64,000 nucleotides of DNA. Source: Oegoconia quadripuncta. Lineage: Eukaryota > Arthropoda > Insecta > Lepidoptera > Autostichidae. The translations under genes and the position numbers were made by a program. The notes beneath the pieces were generated by a model that ran no database searches, was not told where the DNA came from, and saw nothing but the letters and a program-made list of their open reading frames with translations. The stretch is taken from NCBI GenBank assembly GCA_949316235.1, contig OX438744.1:39599278-39663277 (forward strand), in the 5' to 3' direction. Each line of letters opens with the position of its first letter. The stretch's first letter is position 1. This document shows, in pieces, positions 56,801 through 63,994 of the stretch.

Positions 56801-59800
56801 TTTTTTTTTTTGGCCTTTGTTATCGTGCCATATTGACACAATAAATTCTACCAATGACAACGTAGAGGAAAAGTCACGGGAAAGATTGACCGGTTTAATG
56901 AGTCCTCGTTTTATTTTATTATCTTCACCCTTCACCCAACAATGCTTTTTATTTTTTTTTTTAGTTGGATCTGCCATATTTTACTGTGGCTTTTTAACGA
57001 TGACACACGTCAAAGGCATTAAGGCCATTCAGCCTAGTTTCTAATATTTAACACATTTGACGTGAGGAGGATTTATAGGAGAACAAAGTTAACATATACT
57101 ATAATTAATCAACTAAATGTAACCTAAGTACTTACTAGTTCTTATTATTGTAAACTAGCGTTCCGCCCGCGGCTTCGCCTGCGTTAAATAACTTTATCGC
57201 GGAAATTTGTTTCTCCCACGGGAACTACTAACTTTATCGGCATAGAAAGTATCATATGTTTTAATCCAGTGTATGTTCTACTTATTTACAAAATTTCATC
57301 CGTTTCGCCGTGATTTAGCAACAAACAAACATCCAACCTTCGTATTTATAATATTAGTTACAAGTTTCATTATTATTTTTGTAATAATTGTATTATATTA
57401 TAATTTATTAATGTACAAACAGTGAAATGTTACTTATTATTTACAAACAGTGAAATGTTACTTATTATTTACAAACAGTGAAATGTTACTTATTATTTAC
57501 AAACAGTGAAATGTTACTTATTATTTACAAACAGTGAAATGTTACTTATTATTTACAAACAGTGAAATGTTACTTATTATTTACAAACAGTGAAATGTTA
57601 CTTATTATTTACAAACAGTGAAATGTCACTTATTATTTACAAACAGTGAAATGTTACTTATTATTTACAAACAGTGAAATGTTACTTATTATTTACAAAC
57701 AGTGAAATGTTACTTATTATTTACAAACAGTGAAATGTTACTTATTATTTACAAACAGTGAAATGTTACTTATTATTTTATATTTCTGTGATTTTATCAT
57801 ACATTAATTTTGATTTTACATAATTAAGTAGGTATATGTTTGGACGACCTGTTTGGTGTAGTGGTTAGCAACACTGGCCACTATACCAAAAGGTTGCGGG
57901 TTCGAATCCCGCTAGGGTCATATGTTTTTGTGATGAATACGGACGTGTGTACCCGAGTTATGGATGTTTTCATTTATAATAAGTATTTATTTACAAAAAA
58001 AAAAAGTATTTATGTAGTATATCAACCATCTGGTATCCACAACACAAGCCTATAGTTGCTTAAAGTGGAACTAGATGGCGCTGTGTGTATGTCAAGGATA
58101 TTTATTATTATTATTATTATTTATTATATGTAGGTACATGACATTGGTATAAATATGCATATCTAAAAGTATTTGTGGAAAGGGATTGGGCGTCAGCATT
58201 TGCTGCCAATATGTCGTATGGCAACCCCTCTCTTACTTAAGAGGCTTTATTCCGTCCCGTGGCCCCTCATTAGAAAAAATTTGATTTTTTTAAATTACAG
58301 AATAAATCAAAAAAATCGCTCTTCCCTACACTCGAGAAGCCTAAAAAGCTAATTATAAATAGTACATCGAATGCAGCTCAGAGCGATCCAAAACCGGAAG
58401 AGACCCTCTTAAATTTTAAAAAGAAGAGAGAGAAGTTTTAGGTGGGTGTTACCCCCCCCCCCCCCCCCCACTCACCCGACAGTACTCCTTAGTGGCTACT
58501 ATCTCGTAGGCGCCCAGCGCCATCTCCGCGGGCACGCGTCCGTACTGCTGCATACTATTTATATACTGCGTGTATTCCATTGGCACTGGAACAAAATTGG
58601 CTTGTGAAAAAATATTTATTTTGACGAGAGCACTGCTGCAAGTCCGTCGCTTTTTTTGTATTTTTTATTGTTGGCAGGAACTACGGAGCAAAAGCAAAGA
58701 CGCGAGTGATATTGCATTTTTGTTTTTATTTCTTGCAATTTGTGCATTCTGCGTTTTGAAGCTTAATAACGGCAGAATATTGTGCAGCAAAAGTCAGTGA
58801 TGGTGCACAAGTGAAGGGAAGTGTAAATTTAAGCGCGTGACGAAGCCTGACATGAGAATGACTTGACCGTGACTAAACTCAATCTTCATCATGAGCCCGT
58901 AAACATCCCACTGAGGGGATATAGGCCTTCCCTCGTATATATATTTATATTTAAACATGTACCCCGCTGGGGATCGAAAACCCCGACCTCCGAATCGTAA
59001 ACCCAATGTTGTTTACATTGAGGCGGTTGAGGGGTATATGAGGGAGTATGGGCCGTAGTCCACCACGCTGGCCCAATGCGAGTTGGGGACTTAACATACC
59101 CTAGAATTTTGTATGCAGGTTTCCTCACGATGTTTTCCTTCATCGTTTAGGAGCAGTCGGATAAATGCACATAAGTAATTAAATTTAAAATTGGTGCATG
59201 GGAATCGAACCGGAACCTCCCAAATTGGAGGATCGCGTCTTAACCGCTGAGCCACCGATGCTCAACGGCTTGCTGAGACTGACTTGATTAAACTGAAGAA
59301 ATAAGAGAAATAAGACATGACAGTATGGGTTTAGCTCCCTTTGCCTTCTCCGAGAGGAGTAAATTAGACCAAAAAAAAAACATGTTACTATGGAGCTGGG
59401 GGAGGAGGACACGGCGCAGGGGCAAGAGTATCCATACCATGATGGCGCCATCTAGCGACGACAACTTTTTTAACCCCTGACAAAAACGACGCTACCAACT
59501 GCTGCTTTAAAAATATCGCATCCTCGGGGCTGTTGAATTGAACGAAAGAAACGTTCAAACTTCCAAGAATAAGAACAAAACAATAAAGTACTTAGTTCTG
59601 AATTCAAATTCTGATAAACGATAAATCCTAATAATTGATGGACATGGAAATTAGCATCCGTTTGTATTCAGAAATGCGATGACTGCCGATGTACAACATC
59701 TTAAGGCTTCAAAAACGTTTGGGTAAGTTTCGCTTTGTGCGATAAGGCATTGATGATAAGCAAACTTCACTGGTGTTCAACTGAAGGCGGTCTTTAAGCC

Positions 59801-62800
59801 AAGTCGGTGGCTTACAGAGACTTAAATCCACCGCACCGCAGTGAGAGGAGGCTGTGCCCCAACAGTAATAATAATAATAATAAAAATCGTTTATTTCTTT
59901 CTCACATTTAACAAAAATAAACAGTGGACGGTGTTTTCTGGTAAGTACAAAATATACTTGTGTTAGAAAACAGCCGCTTAGTCAGTAGCTGATGATGATG
60001 AAAAATTCACTCTACGGGGGACTTACCTTCGGTAGTAGCTTTGCAGAAAGCGCATTTGAAATGTCTTCCTGCGTCGATAAATTTCATATTAGGGCACATG
60101 TAGGCTTTGCAGCGGCTGCAGCGGACCGGACCCATCGTGGGCGAGCCAGTCAGGGCGGCGAAGTCCAGCAGCGGAGGCTCCTGTTCCGTTCCCACGGTCT
60201 CGGCCATTGGCGATATCTAGACAGAAGGAAATTTTGAGATTTAAAATGAATGTTGAGATGAACTAAAGCGAAGCCTCTGACAGGGTTGAGAAATGAAAAT
60301 CCATAACTAAAATAACAAACAAAATATTCTTTATTGTACAACAATAAGAAACACAACAACGGCAAATAAGAAAAAAGTGATAGTACAATTTGGCGGCCTT
60401 ATCACTAAAAGCGATCACTTCCAGGCAACCTTTCATTGACGATCAAGAGCGTGTCTAGCAACGCGCAGTGTAGGGTTCCGTATTAGCCCTCACAATGTGC
60501 GGACTTATTTATTAGACTTATTTAGAATTACGCGCAAAATGCGCCCTATTTTGCTGACAAATAAATTTCAATGGAAAGTACATGCGTCTAAAATTACCAC
60601 TTTAAAGCTTAATATAAATAAATAAATATCCTTAGACATACACACAGCGCCACCTAGTTTCATAGTAAGCAACTATAGGCTTGTGTTGTGGATACCAGAT
60701 GGTTGATATACTACATAAATTCATTTTTTTTGTAAAAAAATACTTATTATAAATGAAAACATCCATAACTCAGTTACACATGTCCATATTCATCACACAA
60801 ACATAAGCCCCTAGCGGAATTCGAACCCGCATCCTTATGGTATAGTGGTCAGAGTTGTTAGCCACTACACCCAACGTCGTCATATATCATTAAACGAATC
60901 CCTAAATCGGAAAACCGCCACAAATATTTTTGAACGGCCTAACCAACGACACTACACACAATGGGGTACAAAAATAAAAGAAAATTCATCCCCACCTTAC
61001 GTGTAAGGTACCCAAAAAAATATTTGTCAAGTTTTTACCTCTTTGTTGGCGTGATTAATATAATAATAATAAATAAATATTTCGGACACTTACACCAATC
61101 ATCTAGTCCAAAACTAAGCAAAGCTTGTACTATGGATACTAGATAACGGATAAACATACATAAATATTTATATAAACATCCATGACTCAGGAATATTCAT
61201 CACACAAACATTTACCCGTCCCGGGATTCGAACCCGCAACCGTTGGTTTCGCTGACAGGGTCACTATCCACTACACCAATCGGTCGTCAAGTGAATACCC
61301 TTGCCTATGACATATTTTTTTTTTTTATGCACAACGGGTTGGCACTTAACCTCAATCACACCTAATGTTAAGTGAAACAATGTTCTTGGTGCTGTAAAGA
61401 CACTCACCACAAGACATAACGGCATGGCAGTCTGCTTCAGCAGGTCCGCGGTGACCGGGACGCTGTACATGGAGCTCCTCATGTAGCGGGGGCTCGCGTT
61501 GCCCTTGTCGTCGACGAGGAAGTCGGTAGTCACTAGTGGTGGGACCAGACCCTTCTCGTTGGTTACGAAAACGCCGCCACGCGTATTCTGGTCGTCTGCC
61601 ATCACCTGGATCTGGGAACAGAGATTATAGTCAGAAACAGATCGACAGACTATTTAAGAGTTGGATTGATTTTTCAACGAATCCCTCGTATAGTCGTGTA
61701 CCTGTATACCGGTCCGGTTCACGCTCCGCCGATCACGTCACGAACTAGATCTGTTCAATATGAGCGCGCTCACGGTCGGTGCAATTGTGCCACGTGTGCA
61801 TACGACTTTATTAATAAGTATAGTATATCTAAAGTACACCTATCATTCGTATATATGGTATACAGGGCGTCCCAAAGTTATGGGACATGAAGGGGAAGTA
61901 CCTTAAATATCGTAGATAGTGAATTTTGCTCAAAGAAGACTTTATGTTATTTTTAAAAGTTAGTAATTCTGCATTCATAGATTTTCTAAAAATTACTTGC
62001 TTCGGCTGGGAATCGAACCGACTTAAATGTGAAAAAAAAAACACCCTACTTTTATGATGCCAATCGAAAGAATAGCTAAAAAATAATAACTCTGCCTAAG
62101 TAACATAGTATTTTAAAAGAAAGATCCCCGGACCTCACACCATTAGATTTCTTCTTTTGGGGATACGTGAAAGATATGCTATACAAAAAGCGATACGAGA
62201 ACGTAGGCGAGTTGCAAACAGAATTGTGCCATATCACATCGAGTGTTCACCATAAAATGATTAGAAAATCAACAGGCAGCGGGCTCATTAAAAGATTGGC
62301 GATTTGCGTAAGACAAGAGGGATCACATTTTGAGCATTTAATTAATTAATTTACAAAAAAATACCTACTTAATTGACTACGGCAGTTTCATGTATGTTTT
62401 TTATTTGATTAAAATGATTAATTTCACGTTGTTCCTTTCTTTTAAAATACTATGTTACTTAGGCAGAGTTATTATTTTTTAGCTATTCTTTCGATTGGCA
62501 TCATAAAAGTAGGGTGTTTTTTTTTTCACATTTGAGTCGGTTCGATTCCCAGCCGAAGCAAATAATTTTTAGAAAATCTATGAATGCAGAATTACTAACT
62601 TTTAAAAATAACATAAAGTCTTCTTTGAGCAAAATTCACTATCTACGATATTTAAGGTACTTCCCCTTCATGTCCCATAACTTTGGGACGCCCTGTATAT
62701 ATATTATGTGTATGAAATATACAGGTACTTAGGTACTCATTATTTGTGTGTGTCCCATGAGCGTCCGTGATCTCACCATAGGCTCCACTGAAAACCAGCG

Positions 62801-63375
62801 TTGTAGTCGTTCTTCTTCTCTCGACTACAACAAATGCTGAGTTGGGGACCTGATTTGATGCCACTTTGCGACACCGAAAACTAGCCAATGCATACCTACT
62901 TATATTAAGTTCCACATTTCTATTTTGTGTTATATAGTACATAGGTAACAACTAAATGTATTGTATAAGTGTCGCTAAATGAATCAAATAAAGTTTTCTT
63001 ATTCTTATAAATACCTGTAGCTAAAAGTAGATCTATTACATTAATTATATTGTGCAAAGCACATAGTTTTAAGTCACTTATGTACTAACATCACTATGGA
63101 CTCCGGTCCGAAATAAACAAATTTTATTTTATTTTATTTATTTTAAAGCAAAACAACTCATCTACCAAAACAGTATTAAAAAAACTATGAAGCACTTACC
63201 GGGCTCGGCATTTGGTCAGGGTCGAGCCGTTTCTGGAACTGCTGCCCAGGGTAAGCCGGTTGCTGGGCCGGGAAGGGCGGCTGGTACGGAGGGTACCCTG
63301 AAGGCTGCTGGTATCCCGACTGCTGTTGCGGCATTTGTTGCTGTTGCATCTGCTGCTGCTGGGGTGGAATCCCGC
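35678..63375 (-). CDS. Sec24CD: Sec24C/D-type COPII coat subunit (5'-incomplete, at least 15 exons)
   Basis: Sec24 is the cargo-binding half of the Sec23/Sec24 inner COPII coat on ER exit sites. Read on the minus strand, fourteen exons join in phase, each with AG acceptor and GT donor, and end in one of two terminal exons. The domain order is as in the family: a Gln/Pro-rich low-complexity N-terminus, zinc finger (C-x2-C ... C-x2-C), trunk with [16 protein letters not shown], beta-sandwich with [11 protein letters not shown], helical part with [14 protein letters not shown], and the gelsolin-like end. The residues match the C/D rather than the A/B subtype by memory of the family. The start codon and first exons lie beyond base 64000. 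Most of the locus is intron filled with SINEs, LINE tails and MITEs. Confidence 0.94.
36125..36455 (+). repeat. Interspersed repeat R1, partial
   Basis: AAGTCAGTCTCAGTCAAAAT through TTTGGCGGCTTCTTGTGGGA; diverged copy of the unit at 2625-3030. Confidence 0.65.
36735..36872. mobile_element. Hairpin MITE M4, copy 1 (between the two terminal exons)
   Basis: TGTCGATTCGGATGTACACC is mirrored by TTTACATCCGAATCGACA, and AAACCAGTTTTAAAGTA by AAAACTGGTTTTAG. The whole 138-base unit can fold back on itself. The other copy is 39204-39339, on the far side of exon 15a. Confidence 0.85.
37130..37360 (-). CDS. Hypothetical small hydrophobic ORF between terminal exons
   Basis: A 76-codon frame with two hydrophobic stretches ([15 protein letters not shown] and [13 protein letters not shown]) separated by a polar part ([14 protein letters not shown]). 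Upstream on this strand is TTTTGTTTTTAG/GG, which resembles an acceptor, and inside it TTCAG/GTAAAA resembles a splice boundary. I do not recognise the product. It could be a chance frame in Sec24CD 3' DNA. Confidence 0.2.
   Translation of the reverse strand: MFLGLLRWAIDRVLVVFIYFLVFLGGRVGFQGSGKIWRQDVCSYDFFGTQEELIMITVHGNMFIVYVAACVAYFTA
37385..37690 (-). mobile_element. tRNA-derived SINE, family E, full-length
   Basis: On the minus strand the head reads GTGGCTCAGCGGTTAAGACG then GGTCCGGGTTCGATTCCCAG, a clear tRNA-like A/B box pair. The body runs through CATCGTGAGGAAACCTGCAT to GGCCTATATCCCTGCAGTGG. Confidence 0.8.
37868..38005 (-). CDS. Sec24CD: Sec24CD terminal exon, proximal copy (15a)
   Basis: 45 codons plus stop: [45 protein letters not shown]. 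Acceptor TCTCTCTAG in phase 0. It is 21 of 45 residues identical to the distal copy and has the same length. It lacks the C-x-x-HKEI part typical of the family end, so it looks like the derived copy. It is open and without defects, so an alternative last exon is more likely than a pseudo-exon. Confidence 0.85.
   Translation of the reverse strand, partial: LDIVHQYDKRESLFRRLLLEDRGVDGTLSYVEHLMATHKTVQKML
38619..38927 (+). mobile_element. SINE family A, near full-length
   Basis: CGCCTCCGTGGATCAAAGTA, then GGTCGTGGGTTCGATCCCCA and the standard tail with GATTGAGGTCAAGTACAAAC and an A-run. It lies in the intron before exon 15a. Confidence 0.85.
39204..39339. mobile_element. Hairpin MITE M4, copy 2
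   Basis: TGTCGATTCGGATGTACACC and GGTGTACATCCGAATCGACA form the ends; the interior is nearly identical to 36735-36872, apart from a short CTTTCTC insertion. Confidence 0.85.
39660..40140. repeat. Repeat R2 split by a SINE A (39842-40108, minus)
   Basis: AAAGCCCGGCTTGTATTACT and GAAACTCTAGGCACG flank a SINE A that begins with a T-run at 39842 and ends near CCTATCACCAACCAAAC. This is a clear nested insertion. Confidence 0.7.
40431..40624 (-). CDS. Sec24CD: Sec24CD exon 14: gelsolin-like domain
   Basis: It begins [20 protein letters not shown] and runs through [14 protein letters not shown] to [14 protein letters not shown]. Phase 0 at its end (AGG/GTACGT), which suits both terminal exons. GC-rich. 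MITE M5 starts only 34 bases upstream of the acceptor. Confidence 0.93.
40658..41074. mobile_element. MITE M5, copy 2, next to the exon 14 acceptor
   Basis: It begins ATATTGGGTCTTTACATATG and ends AGGTAAGGACCTAATAT. It is in the opposite orientation to 19111-19535 and otherwise closely similar. Confidence 0.85.
41972..42148 (-). CDS. Sec24CD: Sec24CD exon 13
   Basis: [40 protein letters not shown], and a segment ending MNDQGVYLL, the link from helical to gelsolin-like domain. Phase 1; acceptor CATGTCAG, donor CTAG/GTGAGA. Confidence 0.93.
42680..42830 (-). repeat. LINE-tail-like repeat and GT microsatellite beyond
   Basis: AATTCAAATTCAAATTCAAA is a simple tail repeat of a minus-strand retroelement. 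A (GT)n-rich stretch follows at 42915-42962. Confidence 0.5.
43131..43325 (-). CDS. Sec24CD: Sec24CD exon 12: helical domain
   Basis: [40 protein letters not shown] and [20 protein letters not shown]. The [13 protein letters not shown] block is the best family signature of this domain. Acceptor TTTCCCAG, donor GTATGT. Confidence 0.95.
43983..44195 (-). CDS. Sec24CD: Sec24CD exon 11
   Basis: [40 protein letters not shown] and [20 protein letters not shown], then [10 protein letters not shown]. It covers the end of the beta-sandwich and the start of the helical domain. Phase 1 at both ends; acceptor CTCGCCAG, donor AAG/GTAGGG. Confidence 0.95.
44276..44527 (-). repeat. LINE 3'-UTR copy, family L1b
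   Basis: Second copy of the unit at 11982-12235, with only scattered differences, preceded by an ATTCA-repeat (target-site-like tail). Confidence 0.8.
45034..45158. mobile_element. MITE family M3, full copy
   Basis: CATCGTTATCGTCATCGGTT is mirrored by CGATGACGATACCGATGAGG, with GACACGTGATTGGTTCGC between; related to 6364-6485. Confidence 0.7.
45232..45340. repeat. 58-bp direct duplication
   Basis: GTGAGATACTACCAAAGTT to GGCCGCCGTCAGCTGTAATT occurs twice in a row with one or two differences. Confidence 0.85.
45533..45980 (-). repeat. Perfect 104-bp tandem array overlapping Sec24CD exon 10
   Basis: Four full copies plus a partial fifth of a GC-rich unit. In gene sense each copy holds the exon's 3' half ([20 protein letters not shown]...AAI), the splice donor and about 25 bases of intron (CCCCCCTCCACCCGC). 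The copies look identical. Because 104 is not a multiple of three and no stop occurs, all three frames stay open across the array. Confidence 0.95.
45895..46063 (-). CDS. Sec24CD: Sec24CD exon 10: beta-sandwich with cargo site region
   Basis: [40 protein letters not shown] and [16 protein letters not shown]. The RTSTG segment lies in the cargo-binding surface known for the family. The last 70 or so bases and the donor (ATCG/GTCAGT) are repeated three more times downstream in a perfect 104-base array, so three extra donors exist at exon ends 45791, 45687 and 45583. Confidence 0.93.
46989..47202 (+). mobile_element. Short non-autonomous Helitron
   Basis: It begins TCTAACTAATATTATAAATA and ends CACGTGGGCGGAAAGCTAG before a T. 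The TC start, CTAG end, GC-rich pre-terminal hairpin and lack of target duplication are the Helitron pattern of Lepidoptera. Confidence 0.7.
47243..47403 (-). CDS. Sec24CD: Sec24CD exon 9
   Basis: The codon is completed across the junction, then [40 protein letters not shown] and [13 protein letters not shown]. It ends the trunk. Acceptor TTAATACAG, donor ACT/GTGAGT. Confidence 0.95.
47528..47727 (+). mobile_element. SINE family A, 5'-truncated
   Basis: From TACCACCATCTTATCTAAAT to GATTGAGGTCAAGTACCAAC and an A-run, without the tRNA-like head. Confidence 0.8.
47764..48330. repeat. Minisatellite, about 73-bp unit, about eight copies
   Basis: The unit core is CACGTGCTGGGGAAGACGGA, TGACTACAATGTCCAATGTG, ATCACTTGTCAATGAAGATA, AAACCAATCC. 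Several copies start with the palindrome CACGTG and contain TGATCA. It is located in the intron between Sec24CD exons 8 and 9. Confidence 0.9.
48615..48804 (+). mobile_element. SINE family B copy
   Basis: ACGACCAGTTTGGTGTAGTG, then GGTCGCGGGTTCGAATCCCG and the body up to ATCAACCATCTGGTA. The 3' end is replaced by a LINE L3 tail (48806-49050). Confidence 0.75.
48806..49050 (+). repeat. LINE L3 3' end
   Basis: CGCTTTTATAATAAGGTTCC and AGAGTTTCTTGCTCGTTCTTC; same family as 53975-54403. Confidence 0.7.
49826..49973 (-). CDS. Sec24CD: Sec24CD exon 8
   Basis: [20 protein letters not shown] then [20 protein letters not shown] and TDKEKQIL, the typical [12 protein letters not shown] trunk motif. 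It ends in phase 1 before GTGAGT. Confidence 0.95.
49995..50180 (-). repeat. LINE L5 C-terminal fragment
   Basis: TTCAATTTAAGAGCTATGCT and CACCTTTTCTTTCACTTGGT; matches the tail at 10955-11150. Confidence 0.65.
50640..50918 (+). repeat. LINE L2 3' end with RT C-terminal remnant
   Basis: A frame reads [20 protein letters not shown] and [20 protein letters not shown], the C-terminal end of a LINE polymerase, then a short 3' UTR and an A-run. It ends nine bases before the donor side of Sec24CD exon 7. Confidence 0.8.
50927..51112 (-). CDS. Sec24CD: Sec24CD exon 7
   Basis: 62 codons: [20 protein letters not shown], then [16 protein letters not shown] and [17 protein letters not shown], a highly conserved trunk stretch. 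Acceptor TCTTCCAG, donor ACAG/GTTGGT. Confidence 0.95.
51169..51446 (+). mobile_element. tRNA-derived SINE, family B, full-length
   Basis: Head CGACCTGTTTGGTGTAATGG, box-B-like GGTTGCGGGTTCGAATCCCG, body to GGAACTAGATGGCGCTGTGT and an ATTT-repeat tail. This is a good reference copy. Confidence 0.88.
51690..52250 (+). repeat. LINE L1 3' end with RT C-terminus
   Basis: The frame 51695-51880 reads [20 protein letters not shown] and [12 protein letters not shown], a LINE polymerase end. The 3' UTR contains GAAGAGATCGCTATAAGCGA and GTGTACAATAAAGAA with a CTTT-repeat tail. Confidence 0.8.
52568..52800 (+). mobile_element. SINE family C copy
   Basis: GACGACCGGTTGGTGTAGTG, GGTTGCGGGTTCGAACCTCG and the ACTAGATGATTGGTGTAAGT end. 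Confidence 0.85.
52850..53039 (+). mobile_element. Helitron-like short element
   Basis: It ends GCGAAGCCGGGGTGGGTCGCTAG, matching the GC-rich hairpin plus CTAG end of lepidopteran Helitrons; a different family from 46989. Confidence 0.5.
53495..53581 (-). CDS. Sec24CD: Sec24CD exon 6
   Basis: 29 codons: [20 protein letters not shown] then STVHFYNIK. Phase 0 at both ends; acceptor TTTTTTTCAG, donor AAG/GTAAAA. Confidence 0.93.
53975..54403 (+). repeat. LINE L3 3' end
   Basis: A degraded polymerase tail (words around GTTCCAGTTGATATACAAAA and CTATAAAGCAGAAACTTATT) is followed by the TTTCTTGCTTGTTCTTCTCA block and ends AATAAAGCATTTTTGACTTT. Confidence 0.7.
54760..55007. mobile_element. MITE M2 interrupted by LINE L5 debris
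   Basis: GGCCCGTATTAATATACC starts the copy and CGATTTATTCATACGGC ends it. Near 54785-54880 the words CCACCGACAAGAGCATGGCT belong to the L5 tail, here on the + strand. Confidence 0.6.
55060..55173 (-). CDS. Sec24CD: Sec24CD exon 5: trunk domain start
   Basis: 38 codons, phase 0: [20 protein letters not shown] and [18 protein letters not shown]. The vWA-like fold of the trunk begins here. Acceptor GCCAACAG, donor GTATGC. Confidence 0.94.
55408..55528 (-). repeat. LINE L2 3' tail
   Basis: TATGAGAGGGCGGCCAACGA to AGATGCGTTGCCGGCC, the reverse complement of the L2 3' UTR. Confidence 0.75.
55738..56125 (+). repeat. Interspersed repeat R1, full-length copy
   Basis: GAGGATGGCAACCAGTCAAC to TTGGCGGCTTCTTGTGGGAA and CACTCGCCGAGTTCCCGCCA; about 90% like 2625-3030 by eye. 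Confidence 0.8.
57153..57357 (-). mobile_element. Short non-autonomous Helitron
   Basis: The minus strand ends GCCGCGGGCGGAACGCTAG next to a T, and begins near ACTAATATTATAAATACGAA. Same family as 46989-47202. Confidence 0.7.
57413..57776. repeat. 28-bp minisatellite, about 13 copies
   Basis: The unit is ACAAACAGTGAAATGTTACT followed by TATTATTT. Copies are nearly perfect; one has GTCACTT instead of GTTACTT. It lies in the intron between Sec24CD exons 4 and 5. Confidence 0.97.
57843..58125 (+). mobile_element. tRNA-derived SINE, family B, full-length
   Basis: CGACCTGTTTGGTGTAGTGG, GGTTGCGGGTTCGAATCCCG, GGAACTAGATGGCGCTGTGT and an ATT-repeat tail. Confidence 0.88.
58476..58585 (-). CDS. Sec24CD: Sec24CD exon 4
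   Basis: It joins in phase 1 to give [16 protein letters not shown] and ends [15 protein letters not shown], the family's lead-in to the trunk domain. The donor GTGAGT is followed at once by an 18-base G run (C run 58452-58469 on the + strand). Confidence 0.93.
58890..59265 (-). mobile_element. SINE E interrupted by a SINE A head
   Basis: The outer unit is family E (head GTGGCTCAGCGGTTAAGACG near 59255; body to CCCCTCAGTGGGATG). At 58951-59031 it is split by AACATGTACCCCGCTGGGGA and GAATCGTAAACCCAATGTTG, the SINE A head, with the GTATAT target word on both sides. Confidence 0.7.
59400..60000. other. No gene seen (Sec24CD intron)
   Basis: AT-rich intron with a repeat R3 fragment at 59815-59865 (GGCTGTGCCCCAACAGTA) and an AAT repeat near 59866. 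Confidence 0.4.
60027..60216 (-). CDS. Sec24CD: Sec24CD exon 3: zinc finger
   Basis: It begins ISPMAETVG and carries PPLLDF, then the zinc-binding [14 protein letters not shown]...FKCAFC (two C-x2-C pairs). This small domain helps contact Sec23. It ends in phase 1 at GAAG/GTAAGT. Confidence 0.95.
60320..60440 (-). repeat. LINE L1 3' tail
   Basis: AATATTCTTTATTGTACAAC and TTGGCGGCCTTATCACTAAA, reverse complement of the L1 end. Confidence 0.65.
60618..60885 (-). mobile_element. SINE family B copy
   Basis: From the head near 60885 (GTGTAGTGGCTAACAACTCT on the minus strand) through ATGCGGGTTCGAATTCCGCT to the CTAGGTGGCGCTGTG end. Confidence 0.8.
61063..61290 (-). mobile_element. SINE family C copy
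   Basis: On the minus strand: ACGACCGATTGGTGTAGTGG, GGTTGCGGGTTCGAATCCCG and the CTAGATGATTGGTGTAAGTG end. Confidence 0.85.
61408..61611 (-). CDS. Sec24CD: Sec24CD exon 2
   Basis: 68 codons, phase 0 to 0. It begins IQVMADDQ and contains [20 protein letters not shown] and [19 protein letters not shown], the conserved segment ahead of the zinc finger. Acceptor TTCCCAG, donor GTGAGT. Confidence 0.93.
61863..62695 (+). mobile_element. Deleted Tc1/mariner-superfamily element with 260-bp inverted repeats
   Basis: The terminal word CAGGGCGTCCCAAAGTTATG is mirrored at the right end. The inverted arms 61863-62122 and 62436-62695 are nearly identical. TA flanks both ends. The 310-base core encodes the C-terminal end of a DDE transposase (see 62123). 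Located between Sec24CD exon 2 and exon 1. Confidence 0.85.
62123..62349 (+). pseudogene. Transposase C-terminal remnant (DDE_3 type)
   Basis: The frame reads [20 protein letters not shown], the third catalytic acidic region of Tc1/mariner-like DDE transposases, then a helical tail ending [10 protein letters not shown] before a stop. The first two catalytic residues are absent, so the element is non-autonomous. Confidence 0.75.
62720..63190. other. No gene seen (Sec24CD intron)
   Basis: AT-rich intron. GTGTGTCCCATGAGCGTCCG and CTCCACTGAAAACCAGCGTT also occur near 23695-23770, marking another diverged interspersed repeat. Confidence 0.4.
63200..63375 (-). CDS. Sec24CD: Sec24CD exon 1 of those visible: Gln/Pro-rich N-terminus
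   Basis: Acceptor CTTCTTACAG, donor GGTAAGTG. It encodes about 58 residues of glutamine runs then [14 protein letters not shown] and ends [13 protein letters not shown], the conserved entry to the folded core. Such disordered N-termini bind Sec23 and the outer coat. It starts at codon position 2, so at least one exon lies upstream. Confidence 0.9.
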
Positions 63376-63661
63376 CTGTAAGAAGCACACAACGAATGAG
63401 AGATTCTTTAGTGTTTTGTAGCACAAATGGCAAAATGAAACACTCATGGAATCATCTCAGTTAAACTGTCACTGTAATTTATTATGTGGTATACATAATA
63501 CCGTATATCAACGGCTAACAATATCCCTGTGACGCTTCTGTTATTTAAACTTGAAAGCTTTATTATTAGTGTGGCTGTCACTGATCCTTAGGCCGCAATC
63601 ATATCACATAAAAATAATATATCATATAAAATAAAAACTGAAAAACCCGACCACATATTTT

Positions 63662-63994
63662 GTTTTTTTTTATGCACAATGGGCTGGTACTTGACCTCAA
63701 TCACACCTGATGTAAAGTGAAGATGAGGTCGAAGGTGGAAGCGTACTGACCCGGAAACGCCAACACATTTGGGGGACTGGCTATCTTATCTCTGACAACT
63801 GGAACACAACAATGCTATTAACATTGCTGCTTGGCGGCAGGTTTAGATAAGATTGTGGTAGCTAGCCAGGCGGACATTTTAAAATATACCACCAACCAAA
63901 CCGAGTAATTAAACATGTACCCCGCTGGGGATCGAACCCGCGACCTCCGAATCGTAAACCCAATGTTGTTTTACATTGAGCCACGGAGGCGGAT
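63662..63994 (-). mobile_element. SINE family A, near full-length
   Basis: T-run, GCACAATGGGCTGGTACTTG, body, then GGGGATCGAACCCGCGACCT and GAGCCACGGAGGCGG at the head. It ends the window. Confidence 0.85.

Noticed and set aside
57413..57776. 28-bp repeats as a CRISPR array
   Set aside because: There are no spacers; units abut directly, and the host is an insect. It is a minisatellite.
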